Counted from the first letter of the stretch, positions 16,459 through 25,986 are shown. The stretch is DNA of 64,000 nucleotides from Chryseobacterium oryctis (GCF_025971925.1 NZ_JAPDHV010000002.1:430003-494002), one strand, 5' to 3'. Translations and numbers: made by a program. The notes: generated from the letters alone by a model not told the origin.

Positions 16459-16617
16459 TTACATCGAATCATCAGGGCATACGAAATCATTATTACAGGC
16501 TGCACAAATTACAACTCCGTTGCAATAGTACATACAAAATTCCGGTTCCGGAAGTGTGATTCCTGCTCCTGAAATACTTTTTAAATGGTCTTTACTTAGT
16601 TTTTTTAAATTTTTCAT
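16459..16617 (-). CDS. bacteriocin-like leader peptide (RiPP-precursor type), orphan
   Basis: 52-residue peptide translated from the sequence. It starts MKNLKKLSKDHLKSISGAG, a class II bacteriocin-like leader with basic amphipathic helix and a GAG/GG-type cleavage site at about residue 17-19. The 33-residue core holds five cysteines (FCMYYC, VICAAC, FVC) and ends PDDSM. Such peptides are numerous in Chryseobacterium genomes. Neither a peptidase-ABC transporter nor a maturation enzyme of known RiPP type is adjacent. Function is unknown: antimicrobial, signalling or metal-binding are all possible. Confidence 0.7.
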   Translation of the reverse strand: MKNLKKLSKDHLKSISGAGITLPEPEFCMYYCNGVVICAACNNDFVCPDDSM

Positions 16618-16686
16618 ATTGTTTTAATTTAAAATTTGATAGTAAGTAAAGTTAATTAAAAAAGTATATTCTTTAATGATAAATGT

Positions 16687-17637
16687 TTATTTTTTAATTA
16701 ATCCTAATTCTACAAGTCTTTCGTATAAAAATTCTCCAGCGGTTGTGTCTTCGTATAACTTAGGATTATTTTCGTCAACACAGTTTTCAAGAGCATTCAA
16801 TGACATTGCGCTAATTGGGTGCATAAAGAAAGGAATTGAATATCTTGATGTTCCCCATAATTCTCTTGGCGGATTTACCACTCTGTGAATAGTTGATTTT
16901 AATTTGTTGTTGGTATGTCTTGACAACATATCTCCAACGTTAATCATCAACTCATCTGCTTCAGCAATGGCATCAATCCATTCTCCATTGTGATTCTGAA
17001 CCTGAAGACCTTTTCCTTGTGCTCCCATCAAAAGAGTGATTAGGTTGATGTCTCCGTGTGCTGCAGCTCTTACTGCATCATCCGGTTCTTCTGTGATTGG
17101 CGGATAATGAATTGGTCTCAGGATAGAATTTCCTTCTGCGATTTTGTCATCAAAATAAAATTCATCTAAACCAAGGTGCAAAGCTAAAGCTCTCAAAACA
17201 TATTGGCCTGTTTTTTCAAGCATTTGGTAGGCTTCTTTACCTACTTCGTTGAATTTTGGAAGTTCTTCAACGATTACATTATCAGGATACTCAGTTTTGT
17301 ATTTTGAATCATCAGACAAATATTGTCCGAAGTGCCAAAACTCTTTTAAGTCTCCTTTTTTGAATCCTTTTGCGGTTTCTTTACCGAAACCAACATAACC
17401 TCTTTGTCCTCCAATTCCCGGGATTTCATACTTTTGTTTTGTTTCCGTAGGAAGTTCAAAAAAGTTTTTTACCTCACCATATAACTCACTTACCAGCTTA
17501 TCATCAAGGAAGTGTCCTTTTAAAGCAACAAATCCGATTTCTTCATAAGCTTTACCGATTTCATTTACAAATTTCTGTTTGCGTTCCGGGTTACCCGAAA
17601 GGAAATCACGCAGGTCTACACTAGGTATTTTATCCAT
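16687..17637 (-). CDS. isopenicillin-N-synthase-like 2OG-Fe(II) oxygenase
   Basis: 316 residues. The N-terminal DIOX_N-type block (IPSVDLRDF, YEEIGFVALKGH) is followed by the jelly-roll with HGD in AAAHGDINLITLLMG, the distal histidine in KSTIHRVVNPP and the 2-oxoglutarate-binding R-x-S in RYSIPFF. Thus all three iron ligands and the 2OG arginine are present. The substrate is not known; most homologues in Bacteroidota are not linked to penicillin synthesis. It has no operon partner: menD runs in the opposite direction. Confidence 0.9.
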   Translation of the reverse strand: MDKIPSVDLRDFLSGNPERKQKFVNEIGKAYEEIGFVALKGHFLDDKLVSELYGEVKNFFELPTETKQKYEIPGIGGQRGYVGFGKETAKGFKKGDLKEFWHFGQYLSDDSKYKTEYPDNVIVEELPKFNEVGKEAYQMLEKTGQYVLRALALHLGLDEFYFDDKIAEGNSILRPIHYPPITEEPDDAVRAAAHGDINLITLLMGAQGKGLQVQNHNGEWIDAIAEADELMINVGDMLSRHTNNKLKSTIHRVVNPPRELWGTSRYSIPFFMHPISAMSLNALENCVDENNPKLYEDTTAGEFLYERLVELGLIKK

Positions 17638-17689
17638 TTATAGAAATTTAACGAGTTGCTAAAATACAGATTTTTAATTAAATTCTTTT

Positions 17690-17719
17690 TTTGTATTAAG
17701 CATTTATCAGTTAAATTTG
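17690..17719 (+). promoter_or_regulatory. menD promoter, probably leaderless
   Basis: TTTG (17690-17693), 18-nt spacer, TAAATTTG (17712-17719): a full Bacteroidota -33/-7 promoter. The -7 box ends 4 nt before the ATG at 17724, so transcription likely starts at the start codon. Confidence 0.75.
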
Positions 17720-17723
17720 CTGT

Positions 17724-19400
17724 ATGAAAAAATATTCTTCTAAGAGAAGTATTCAGATACTTGCACATCTTCTACAGCAGTACGGAATTTCAGATATTGT
17801 AATTTCACCAGGATCAAGAAATGCACCTTTGGCTATTCATTTTTCAGAAATGGATGTGTTCAATTGTTATAGCATTGTTGATGAAAGAAGTGCAGCTTTT
17901 GTAGGAATGGGTATGGCAATGAGTGAAAAGAAACCTGTTGCTATTACATGTACGAGCGGTTCTGCGGCGGCAAATTATTACCCTGCAATTACTGAAGCTT
18001 TTTATTCGAATGTTCCGTTGTTGGTTTTAACGGCTGACAGACCTACTGATTTTGTAGATATTTTTGACGGACAAACAATTAGACAGAATAATCTTTTTCA
18101 TCAACACTCTTACGGAGATTTTCAGCTTTTGGAAGATAGTAAAGAAAATGCTGAGGATATTAATTTTGATATCATTAAAAAAGCAATCGAACTTTGTTTT
18201 GAAAAGCAAGGTCCGGTTCATATCAATATTCCGCTGGAAGAGCCTTTGTATGATTTGGTTTCAGAACTTCCAACTTTCCCTACCGTTGAAAAAACGATTA
18301 AAATAAAGGAATATGAAATTCCTTCTAACCTTGTTGCAGATTGGAATACATCACAAAGAATCATGCTTTTGGTTGGGACAAGGGATTATAGTCCTGAGCT
18401 TGAAAATCAATTGACGCAATTGGTTAAAAATCATTCGGTTGTTGTTTTGTGTGAGGCGAATTCTAACTTAAAACATGAAAAATTCTTTAGTCATATAGAT
18501 CGATATATTTTCAATTTTACAGAAGAAGATTATAAAACATATGCTCCTGATTTATTGATTACTGTGGGACAGAATGTTGTTTCTAAAAAAGTAAAACAGT
18601 TTTTAAGAAGTGCTCGTCCGAAACAGCATTGGCATCTGGATGAGGTTTGGCAACCAGATACTTATTATTCTTTGACAGAGAAAATAGAAGTAAAACCAGA
18701 AGTTTTCTTTTCTAAATTGTTGAAATTCATTAACCTTGAGCCTAGAGCTTATTTTAATCTTTGGGATGTTTTAAGAGATAAAAAAGATGCAAAACATAAT
18801 CAGTTTTTGAATATGGTTGAGTTTTCGGATTTTTATTTCTTTAATAAGGCTTCACAAACGATTCCTGAAAATTATAATATTCATTTTAGCAATAGTTCGG
18901 CAATCAGATATGCACAGTTGTTTGATTTTGGCAAGAGAAAAATCTATTGCAATAGAGGAACAAGCGGAATTGATGGTGCAACTTCAACAGCAATGGGCTT
19001 TGCTATTAAAAATACAAATCCTACCGTTTTGATTACGGGAGATTTGAGTTTCTTTTATGATATCAACGGACTTTGGAATCAATATATTCCTCCTTTTGTA
19101 CGAATTATTATTTTTAATAACGGAGAGGGTAATATTTTCAAGATTATTCCTGGGCCAAGAAATGCAAATTCAAATACTTTAGATGAATTTATTGCTACAA
19201 AACATCGTAAAAATGCTGAAAATATAGCGAAGCACTTCGGGTTTTTATACACAAAAGTTGAAGATGAGCCAACATTAGACCGAGTTTTGGAGAATTTCTT
19301 TAAACCTGATGCTCAACCTAAAATATTGGAAGTTAATACCTACGGAAAAAATAGTGCAGATATTTTGAAGGCTTATTTCAATTTTATGAGTGAAAACTAA
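17724..19400 (+). CDS. menD: MenD, 2-succinyl-5-enolpyruvyl-6-hydroxy-3-cyclohexene-1-carboxylate synthase
   Basis: 558 residues, a thiamine-diphosphate enzyme of menaquinone synthesis. The N-terminus (IVISPGSRNAPLAIHF) and DERSAAFVGMG with the cofactor glutamate are typical of MenD. The TPP motif follows at the C-terminus (TGDLSFFYDINGLWN). It condenses isochorismate with 2-oxoglutarate-derived succinic semialdehyde. No other men gene is adjacent. Its last 4 nt overlap the end of the convergent pabC-like gene. A clear promoter precedes it with almost no 5' leader. Confidence 0.96.
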   Translation: MKKYSSKRSIQILAHLLQQYGISDIVISPGSRNAPLAIHFSEMDVFNCYSIVDERSAAFVGMGMAMSEKKPVAITCTSGSAAANYYPAITEAFYSNVPLLVLTADRPTDFVDIFDGQTIRQNNLFHQHSYGDFQLLEDSKENAEDINFDIIKKAIELCFEKQGPVHINIPLEEPLYDLVSELPTFPTVEKTIKIKEYEIPSNLVADWNTSQRIMLLVGTRDYSPELENQLTQLVKNHSVVVLCEANSNLKHEKFFSHIDRYIFNFTEEDYKTYAPDLLITVGQNVVSKKVKQFLRSARPKQHWHLDEVWQPDTYYSLTEKIEVKPEVFFSKLLKFINLEPRAYFNLWDVLRDKKDAKHNQFLNMVEFSDFYFFNKASQTIPENYNIHFSNSSAIRYAQLFDFGKRKIYCNRGTSGIDGATSTAMGFAIKNTNPTVLITGDLSFFYDINGLWNQYIPPFVRIIIFNNGEGNIFKIIPGPRNANSNTLDEFIATKHRKNAENIAKHFGFLYTKVEDEPTLDRVLENFFKPDAQPKILEVNTYGKNSADILKAYFNFMSEN

Positions 19401-20023
19401 AGGTCTAAATACTCTTCATTTCCGGGTAAATTGGTAATTTTATTAATTGGATAAATAAACATATCATCAAAGTCATTCAAAGCATTAATAAGTTGAAAAT
19501 GAGAAAACTGCTTAATATTTTGCAATGTGATCTCTGTTTCTTTAATTTTCTTGTTTTTGAGAAGGTGTTGCCTTTGAACTCCGTTTAAAAGATAGGTTGC
19601 AGGTGTAAACCATTCCTTGCCTTTTAGAAATAAAAGGTTAGAGAAAGAAGTATCTGTAATGTGATTGTTTTTTACGATGATGATTTCTTCTGCTTTAGAT
19701 TTCATCTTCATTTTTTCAAGTTCTTTTCTATCTTCAAATTTGAATGAGTAGTCAAAATTATTATTCTCAACCAGTTGAAAGCTATGAATTTCAGGGATTG
19801 CATAAGGAATCATTTGTGTACGGATTTTTTTATCTAAATCATACACAATTCTCAATTTGTAAAGACCGTCTTCATCGTGCTCCAGGCTTTTGTAAATTTT
19901 TTCTAAATCAATTGAACCTTCCTTCCCGAAATGGGCAAAAGTTTGATTTATACGTTTTTGATGAAAATCTAATAAATAAATTTTCTGGTCTTCTACTTTA
20001 ATGCTTTCAATGAATTGGGACAT
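19397..20023 (-). CDS. pabC: PabC-like class IV aminotransferase (4-amino-4-deoxychorismate lyase)
   Basis: 208 residues, shorter than typical PabC (about 270). It keeps the class IV pattern: YKLRIVYDLDKK with the likely PLP lysine, then EEIIIVKNNHITDTSFSNLLF and LLNGVQRQHLL, where a GxxRxxLL turn is expected. The glutamate usually found before the T-x-S-N turn is replaced by D/T (ITDTSFSN). It should convert aminodeoxychorismate to 4-aminobenzoate for folate. It overlaps pabB by 17 nt, which supports the call. Confidence 0.8.
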   Translation of the reverse strand: MSQFIESIKVEDQKIYLLDFHQKRINQTFAHFGKEGSIDLEKIYKSLEHDEDGLYKLRIVYDLDKKIRTQMIPYAIPEIHSFQLVENNNFDYSFKFEDRKELEKMKMKSKAEEIIIVKNNHITDTSFSNLLFLKGKEWFTPATYLLNGVQRQHLLKNKKIKETEITLQNIKQFSHFQLINALNDFDDMFIYPINKITNLPGNEEYLDL

Positions 20024-20984
20024 AAATTTTGTTTTTCATTTCTTGATATTCGTCTTCTAATTTACTCTGGTGAGTGATTCCTCCACCACTTTTAAAATAA
20101 AGATTTTCTCCTTCTTTTTCAATAAAACGTATCATTACACAACTGTCGAGGTCTTTACCATCAAACCAGCCACAAACACCTGTGTAATAGCCTCTTTCAT
20201 AGCCTTCTGCTTCCAAAATTATTTCAAGCGTTTTAGGTTTTGGTGCACCTAAAATAGAACCTGCCGGAAGAAGTTTTTTCATAATGCTCCCTATTTTTCC
20301 GTCAAATTCAGGTTTTATATAGCCCGAAATTTCAGAACTCATAGCCAACAAATCTTTTTGCTGGGTTTTTATAAAATCGATGTATTGAAATTTGTCAACC
20401 TTCACTTCATCTGCAACCATGCTAAGATCATTTCGGAGTAAATCGACGACAGTGTAATGCTCTGCTTTTTCCTTTTTGTCATTTTTCAAGGTTTCCGCTG
20501 CATTTTCCAATGATGCATCAATAGTGCCTTTCATTGGGTAAGTCAGAATTTTTCCGTTAATAATCTTTACAAAAGTTTCAGGAGAAAAAAATACAAAAAA
20601 ATCTTTATAAAAAACCTTGTATTTCGCACTTGAATGGTAAAAAATTTCCTCAAGCGTTAAATTGGTCTCAATTTTAGTTTTTCGGGTATAATTTGTGAGA
20701 TAAGAATTTCCTAAACGAATATTTTTTTGAACTTTATCAAAACCGGTTTTGAAGTTTTCTAAATTTTCCGGGAACGATTTCCATTCTATTTTTTTGTTTA
20801 AATCTTGTTTCTTTTTTGCGTTTGAAAATGACTGAAAATCAATTAATAAACCTGATTTTTCAAATTCGTTTTCTTTAAATATTTCTACATTCTCTGAAAG
20901 AAAATCAATTATAAAAAAATAGGGAACCTTCTGAAGAGAAAGCTCGTCCATTTCCATAAATTTTTGATGATTAATTGAAAACAT
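20007..20984 (-). CDS. pabB: aminodeoxychorismate synthase component I (PabB)
   Basis: 325 residues from the ATG at 20984; the open frame extends to 21050 but that part covers the promoter. The chorismate-binding domain is clear: TYPMKGTID, EHYTVVDLLRNDLSMVA, LPAGSILGAPKPKTLEII, GYYTGVCGWFDG, MIRFIE and KSGGGITHQSKLEDEYQEM. It aminates chorismate using ammonia from a PabA-type glutaminase that is not encoded nearby. The N-terminal regulatory region is reduced. It forms an operon with pabC. Confidence 0.92.
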   Translation of the reverse strand: MFSINHQKFMEMDELSLQKVPYFFIIDFLSENVEIFKENEFEKSGLLIDFQSFSNAKKKQDLNKKIEWKSFPENLENFKTGFDKVQKNIRLGNSYLTNYTRKTKIETNLTLEEIFYHSSAKYKVFYKDFFVFFSPETFVKIINGKILTYPMKGTIDASLENAAETLKNDKKEKAEHYTVVDLLRNDLSMVADEVKVDKFQYIDFIKTQQKDLLAMSSEISGYIKPEFDGKIGSIMKKLLPAGSILGAPKPKTLEIILEAEGYERGYYTGVCGWFDGKDLDSCVMIRFIEKEGENLYFKSGGGITHQSKLEDEYQEMKNKIYVPIH

Positions 20985-20988
20985 TCGA

Positions 20989-21022
20989 CAAAAGTAATTA
21001 TTGATGTTTACTTTTGCACAAA
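20989..21022 (-). promoter_or_regulatory. pabB promoter, probably leaderless
   Basis: On the minus strand TTTG (21019-21022), 22-nt spacer, TACTTTTG (20989-20996). The -7 box ends 4 nt before the ATG at 20984, as in menD and uvrB. Confidence 0.65.
21009..21016 (+). promoter_or_regulatory. -7 box of the 21032 membrane protein gene
   Basis: TACTTTTG on the plus strand, 15 nt before the ATG at 21032. It interleaves with the divergent pabB promoter. Confidence 0.5.
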
Positions 21023-21031
21023 ATTTTTTTG

Positions 21032-21754
21032 ATGCAGAACAAATATCCACAGAAACCGGGAATAGATTTTATACTGAAGCAGGCTTTTTTCTATTGGAAT
21101 AAAACGTTGGTTTTCCAACTTATGTTTTCCATTATTTACTTTGCAATATTTTTTACAAGTTTCTTCTTTTTAGATTCTAGATTCGGAATTCTTGAAATGA
21201 GATATGAAGTAGCAGAAGCTTTTAAAACTGGAACAAATGAATACTTAGAAAAGGTTGCAGAAATTAGTTCTACAGAAAATTATCAAAAATTTTTATACGG
21301 AATTATGGGAACTTTGATTTTTTTGTATCCTCTGAACCTTGGGTTTTTTCAGATTTTCAGAAAAATAGATTTGAAAGAGAAAATTGTGTTGGGAGATCTT
21401 TTTGCGGGATATAACGGATTTAATTTCTTTAAATATATAGGATATTATATCTTCTGGTTCTTTACTTATCTAATGGTTACTCAAACTATTATTCTCCCAA
21501 TTATATGGGTTTTTGTTACTTTGTTTGTTGCTCCGCTCATGTTTTTTACGAACAAAAGAATTTTTGAAGCGATTTCAATTAACTTTAAAGTACTGAAAAT
21601 GTATTTTATTGAAATTGCCGTTTGTGTAATGGTTGCTTTTTTCTTTAAATATATTGGATTTGCTTTATTTCTTATAGGAGGACTATTTACTTTTCCGTTT
21701 TGGAATGCAATGATTTATTCTTTGTATACAACTATTTTTACTGAGAAAAATTAA
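21032..21754 (+). CDS. polytopic membrane protein, unknown
   Basis: 240 residues from the ATG at 21032 (an upstream in-frame TTG lies in the promoter). Hydrophobic stretches at about 25-50, 95-115, 140-190 and 195-235 suggest four to five membrane helices; no catalytic motif is seen. It resembles in build the next protein (242 residues). Proteins like these in Chryseobacterium are often labelled beta-carotene monooxygenase without evidence. With the next two genes it forms a membrane-protein operon. Confidence 0.75.
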   Translation: MQNKYPQKPGIDFILKQAFFYWNKTLVFQLMFSIIYFAIFFTSFFFLDSRFGILEMRYEVAEAFKTGTNEYLEKVAEISSTENYQKFLYGIMGTLIFLYPLNLGFFQIFRKIDLKEKIVLGDLFAGYNGFNFFKYIGYYIFWFFTYLMVTQTIILPIIWVFVTLFVAPLMFFTNKRIFEAISINFKVLKMYFIEIAVCVMVAFFFKYIGFALFLIGGLFTFPFWNAMIYSLYTTIFTEKN

Positions 21755-21827
21755 AAAAATAAGACTTTTGGTATAAATGTTTTACCAAAAAAAGGTAAAT
21801 TTGGTTAAAACCATAAAACATTAAACC

Positions 21828-22556
21828 ATGTCTGAATTTGAAGAATTTGACCAGCAAGGCTCCGTTCCCACCAAAGAAACCGGAGCTATTATCTCACATG
21901 CTTTTGAAATGTATAAAGGAGTAATTCTTTACGCTGTTGTTGCAATGCTCATTTATGTAATAGCAGATTCTGTTTTGCAATCTATTATAGGTTTTAATTC
22001 TTGGAGTATGGTTGAGGAGATGAAAGATTCAGACGGGGATATTTCAAATTTCAAATATTATCATTCCCCAGGATTATCTTTGTATTATTCCTTTTCTAGT
22101 GTTTGGGGAGCGCTTTTATCACCTTTGTATATCGGGTTGATTTTTATTTTGAACAAATACAATACAAAAAGCGCAGTTGAATTCTCCGATTTATTTATAG
22201 GATATAGACAGAACTTTCTGAATATTTTCATTTATAGCTTAATTACGCATGTGGTTTTAAGAATAGCTTTGGCAATGTGTGGAATTCCGTTCTTTTTTGT
22301 TTTTCCACTTTTTCTTTTAGGATATCCTATTCTTCTTTTTGAAAATGCAACAGCTATGGATGCTCTGAAAAAATCGTATGAAATAGCAAAAGATAATTAT
22401 GGAACATTTTTGGGTGTTTCATTTTTAGGATTAATATTGAGTTTCTGTGGTTTTTTGGCTTGTTGTATTGGGATATTGGTAACAGGAACTTATATTACGG
22501 CAGTGATGTATTCTACCTATTGTGCTTTTTTAGGAAAACCAAGGCAAATATTATAA
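21828..22556 (+). CDS. polytopic membrane protein, unknown (probable relative of the preceding gene product)
   Basis: 242 residues. An acidic soluble start (MSEFEEFDQQGSVPTKETGA) is followed by about six hydrophobic segments, including VILYAVVAMLIYVIADSVL and FLGVSFLGLILSFCGFLACCIGILV. The signature GTYITAVMYSTYCAFLG at the end resembles the end of the 21032 protein (MIYSLYTTIF). It could belong to the DUF975/glycerophosphodiesterase-membrane-domain type group; this is not certain. It ends 3 nt before the next gene, so the two are surely co-transcribed. Confidence 0.75.
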   Translation: MSEFEEFDQQGSVPTKETGAIISHAFEMYKGVILYAVVAMLIYVIADSVLQSIIGFNSWSMVEEMKDSDGDISNFKYYHSPGLSLYYSFSSVWGALLSPLYIGLIFILNKYNTKSAVEFSDLFIGYRQNFLNIFIYSLITHVVLRIALAMCGIPFFFVFPLFLLGYPILLFENATAMDALKKSYEIAKDNYGTFLGVSFLGLILSFCGFLACCIGILVTGTYITAVMYSTYCAFLGKPRQIL

Positions 22557-22559
22557 AAA

Positions 22560-23645
22560 ATGAATAAAGAAGATCAAATAAGTAATGTGAAAATAAAGCA
22601 AGTAGCTTTGATAGCTATTGTATTGGTACTTACGGGGTTAATATGTTTTAATTTAGCTCTTTTTATACCTTCTGTTTTAGGTGCAATTACTATCTATGTG
22701 GTTTGTAGAAAATATAATTTTTATCTACAGGAAGAAAAAAAGTGGAAACCTTGGGCTTCGGCTTTGGTTCTAATGCTTGCCAGTTTGATTATTCTTATTT
22801 TACCCATTTATTTTATAGGAGACTTATTGATTGAAAAGCTCGGAAATGCTCAAGCTTACATGGATAAATTCAATATGTTTTTAGAGAAAATACATTCTTA
22901 TATTTATTCAAAAGTAGGTTTTGATATTTTGAGCAAAGAGAATATGGATAAGCTGAAAAACTCAGTGGCTCAATTTTCCACAAAGGCTTTGAGTAGTACT
23001 TTCAATACACTTACTGTAATCGCGTCACTGTATTTTATTCTTTATTTTATGCTGGAAAGACCAAGGCTTTTTGAAAGAGTTCTTACTTCTTCGGCTCCGT
23101 TAAAAAGAGCAAATATCTCTTTGATTGGTGATAAAATGAGAAAATTAATCATAGCAAATGCTATCGGAATTCCGGTTGTTGCGCTTGGGCAAGGGATTAT
23201 GGCTTTGATAGGGTATTTTATCTTTGGAGCACCTAGCCCGGTTCTGTTATTCGCTTTAACTGCGGCTGCTTCTATGATTCCTGTTGTTGGCGCTGCGATT
23301 GTTTATATTCCTATCTGTATTTTTATGATTGCGGAAGGGAATACCGGAAGTGGATTGGGATTGGCTGCCTATTGCTTGATTGTTGTTGGGTTAACGGATA
23401 ATTTATTAAGATTTACTCTTTTAAAAAAATTAGAAAATATACATCCGTTGAATACCGTTTTCGGGATTATCATGGGAATGAATTTATTTGGTTTTATGGG
23501 TCTTATTTTTGGTCCTATTTTGATTTCTCTTACCCTTTTGCTGATTCAAGTGTATAGAGACGAGTTTTCAGATGATGATACCCCTGAACTGAAATTACCC
23601 GATAGTCACGAAAAACTAGAAAAGAAAATTGATATAATAATATAA
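22560..23645 (+). CDS. AI-2E family transporter (PerM/YdiK-like)
   Basis: 361 residues. Paired N-terminal helices, a periplasmic helical segment (about 85-140), then a hydrophobic core with IANAIGIPVVALGQGIMALIGYFIFG and AAASMIPVVGAAIVYIP, the family hallmark (P-x-x-G), and the C-terminal NLFGFMGLIFGPILISL. Members export autoinducer-2 or ions; the substrate here is not known. The C-terminal tail is acidic. It is preceded by two membrane protein genes and followed 4 nt later by the DUF3820 gene. Confidence 0.92.
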   Translation: MNKEDQISNVKIKQVALIAIVLVLTGLICFNLALFIPSVLGAITIYVVCRKYNFYLQEEKKWKPWASALVLMLASLIILILPIYFIGDLLIEKLGNAQAYMDKFNMFLEKIHSYIYSKVGFDILSKENMDKLKNSVAQFSTKALSSTFNTLTVIASLYFILYFMLERPRLFERVLTSSAPLKRANISLIGDKMRKLIIANAIGIPVVALGQGIMALIGYFIFGAPSPVLLFALTAAASMIPVVGAAIVYIPICIFMIAEGNTGSGLGLAAYCLIVVGLTDNLLRFTLLKKLENIHPLNTVFGIIMGMNLFGFMGLIFGPILISLTLLLIQVYRDEFSDDDTPELKLPDSHEKLEKKIDIII

Positions 23646-23649
23646 AATT

Positions 23650-23916
23650 GTGGAAGAAGGAATAAACCCGGAAATACTAAAAGAAATTTGTGTTGTAAAA
23701 ATGCCGTTTGGAAAATATGAAGGAACCATTCTTGCTGATTTGCCAATAAGCTATCTTGAGTGGTTTCACCGAAAAGGAATGCCTAAAGGTAAACTTGGAA
23801 TGCAACTTTCAACCATTTATGAGATAAAACTGAATGGATTGACAGATTTGCTAATTCCCATTCGGGGAGATGCACCGAACTATAATAAGCCTAAAACTAA
23901 AACATATAAATTCTAA
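23650..23916 (+). CDS. DUF3820 family protein
   Basis: 88 residues with a GTG start at 23650. The DUF3820 pattern MPFGKYEGTILADLP-ISYLEWFHRKGMPKGKLG and NGLTDLL is complete. These small proteins are conserved but without assigned function. It begins 4 nt after the stop of the transporter gene and is the last gene of the operon, closed by the long hairpin at 23917. Confidence 0.85.
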   Translation: MEEGINPEILKEICVVKMPFGKYEGTILADLPISYLEWFHRKGMPKGKLGMQLSTIYEIKLNGLTDLLIPIRGDAPNYNKPKTKTYKF

Positions 23917-23955
23917 AATATTTTCGGCGGCATCGAAGATGCCGCCGAAAATATT
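23917..23955. terminator. perfect bidirectional terminator hairpin
   Basis: An 18-bp perfect stem (23917-23934 with 23938-23955) around a GAA loop, with a CGGCGGC core. It serves the DUF3820 and uvrB genes, which converge. Confidence 0.9.
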
Positions 23956-23972
23956 CTTATGCTATGATTTAA

Positions 23973-25964
23973 TTATGATTTCAATGCTGCAATTTCGTCT
24001 CTAAGTTTTGCCGCTTTTATGAAATCAAGATTTTTTGCTGCCGCTTCCATTTCTTTTTGTTTTTGAGCAATCATTTTTTCAATGTCTTCGCTTCCATAAT
24101 TTGCTTTTGCTTCGGCAACTTTCTGTAAAATTTGTTTCTGAGTGTATTTTTCATCAGGAAAATCTTTACTTCTTCCGACTAAGCTTTCAGAAATCTTTTT
24201 ATTAAGAGCTTGAGGAACTTTTCCGTGTTCTTCATTGTATTTCATTTGTTTTGCTCTACGATATTCCGTTTCATCAAGAGTTGCCTGCATAGATTTTGTA
24301 ATTTTATCTGCATACATGATTGCCTTTCCGTTGATGTTTCTTGCGGCACGACCAACCGTCTGAATCATAGACCTTCTGCTTCTTAGCATTCCTTCTTTGT
24401 CAGCATCAAGAATTGCAACCAAAGAAACTTCAGGCAAATCAAGTCCCTCTCTTAATAAATTCACACCGATTAACACATCAAAAAGTCCGACACGTAAATC
24501 CTGCATAATTTGTATACGCTCAAGTGTTTCAACGTCAGAGTGGATGTATCTGGTTCTTATTCCAAATTTTGTAAAGTATTTTGTGAGTTCTTCCGCCATT
24601 TTTTTTGTTAAAGTTGTTACCAAAACTCTTTCGTCTGCATCTGCTCTTTTCTGAATTTCTTCCATTAAATCATCGATTTGATTTAAAGAAGGTCGTACTT
24701 CAATAATTGGGTCTAAAAGTCCTGTGGGACGAATAATTTGTTCAACGTATTCACCGCCTGTTTTTTCCATTTCATAGTCGGCTGGTGTTGCAGAAACATA
24801 GATCACCTGATTCTGCATTTCTTCAAATTCATTAAATTTTAAAGGGCGGTTATCCATTGCTGCGGGAAGCCTGAATCCGTATTCTACCAAGGCTTCTTTT
24901 CTGCTTCGGTCTCCTCCGTACATGGCATGAACTTGCGGAATAGTAACGTGGCTTTCATCAATTACCATCAAAAAGTCTTTCGGGAAATAATCAATCAGGC
25001 AGAAAGGTCTTGTACCTGGAAGTCTGCCATCTAAATAACGAGAATAGTTCTCAATTCCAGAGCAATAGCCCAATTCTTTTATCATTTCAAGGTCAAGCTC
25101 GGTTCTTTCCTGTAATCTTTTAGCTTCTAATGGTTTTTCAACAGAATTAAAGAAATCAACCTGCTTTACCATATCATCCTGAATATCTCTGATTGCTCCG
25201 TTTAAAGTTTCTTTTGATGTTACAAAAAGATTAGCGGGATAAATTTGAATTTGGTCAAAACTACCGGTTACATTTCCTGAAACAGGGTCAAAACTTTGAA
25301 TTTTTTCAATAGTATCTCCAAAAAACTGAATTCTTATAGCGTTGTCCGCATAAGCAGGAAATACATCAATGACGTCTCCTTTTACACGAAATGTACCTCT
25401 TTGAAATTCGTTTAATGTTCTGGAATATAGTGCACTAACTAATGAGTGTAGAAGGGCTGTTCTTGTTGTTTTTTCTCCAATTTCAAGAGAGATTAATGAT
25501 TTATGAAATTCATTAGGGTTTCCGATACCGTAAATACATGAAACCGAAGCGACTATCAATACGTCTCTTCTCCCAGAAAGCAAACTTGCTGTTGCTGAAA
25601 GACGGAGTTTTTCTACTTCTTCGTTGATACTCAGGTCTTTTTCGATATAAGTTCCTGTTGTGGCAATATAGGCTTCAGGCTGATAATAGTCGTAGTAACT
25701 TACAAAATATTCTACAGCATTTTCAGGAAAAAACTCTTTAAATTCCATAAAAAGCTGAGCTGCCAAAGTTTTGTTATGAGCTAAAACTAAAGTCGGACGC
25801 TGAACGTTTTGCACAACATTGGCAACGGTAAATGTTTTACCCGAACCAGTAACCCCCAGTAAAGTTTGGTACTTCTCACCGATTTCTATTCCTTCGGTAA
25901 GTTTTTTAATGGCAGTGGGTTGGTCTCCGGTTGGTTGATATTCTGATTGAAGCTTGAATTTCAT
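23973..25964 (-). CDS. uvrB: excinuclease ABC subunit B
   Basis: 663 residues. Walker [11 protein letters not shown] (39-48), the beta-hairpin [11 protein letters not shown], helicase motifs [31 protein letters not shown], the [21 protein letters not shown] block, QTVGRAARN and the C-terminal UVR motif ([14 protein letters not shown]) are intact. It loads with UvrA and recruits UvrC in nucleotide excision repair. Monocistronic; the -7 box ends 4 nt before the ATG. Confidence 0.98.
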   Translation of the reverse strand: MKFKLQSEYQPTGDQPTAIKKLTEGIEIGEKYQTLLGVTGSGKTFTVANVVQNVQRPTLVLAHNKTLAAQLFMEFKEFFPENAVEYFVSYYDYYQPEAYIATTGTYIEKDLSINEEVEKLRLSATASLLSGRRDVLIVASVSCIYGIGNPNEFHKSLISLEIGEKTTRTALLHSLVSALYSRTLNEFQRGTFRVKGDVIDVFPAYADNAIRIQFFGDTIEKIQSFDPVSGNVTGSFDQIQIYPANLFVTSKETLNGAIRDIQDDMVKQVDFFNSVEKPLEAKRLQERTELDLEMIKELGYCSGIENYSRYLDGRLPGTRPFCLIDYFPKDFLMVIDESHVTIPQVHAMYGGDRSRKEALVEYGFRLPAAMDNRPLKFNEFEEMQNQVIYVSATPADYEMEKTGGEYVEQIIRPTGLLDPIIEVRPSLNQIDDLMEEIQKRADADERVLVTTLTKKMAEELTKYFTKFGIRTRYIHSDVETLERIQIMQDLRVGLFDVLIGVNLLREGLDLPEVSLVAILDADKEGMLRSRRSMIQTVGRAARNINGKAIMYADKITKSMQATLDETEYRRAKQMKYNEEHGKVPQALNKKISESLVGRSKDFPDEKYTQKQILQKVAEAKANYGSEDIEKMIAQKQKEMEAAAKNLDFIKAAKLRDEIAALKS

Positions 25965-25968
25965 ACAT

Positions 25969-25976
25969 CAAATTTA
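25969..25976 (-). promoter_or_regulatory. uvrB -7 box, probably leaderless
   Basis: TAAATTTG on the minus strand, ending 4 nt before the uvrB ATG at 25964. The expected -33 region overlaps the terminator at 25987-26008 and shows no TTG. Confidence 0.5.
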
Positions 25977-25986
25977 TGAAATAAAA

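Noticed and set aside
15358..17637. RiPP cluster: radical SAM + bacteriocin-like peptide + 2OG-Fe oxygenase
   Set aside because: The radical SAM protein is of the PA0069 housekeeping type, on the other strand and separated by a terminator. The oxygenase is a general family. No transporter or peptidase is present, so a common pathway is not supported.
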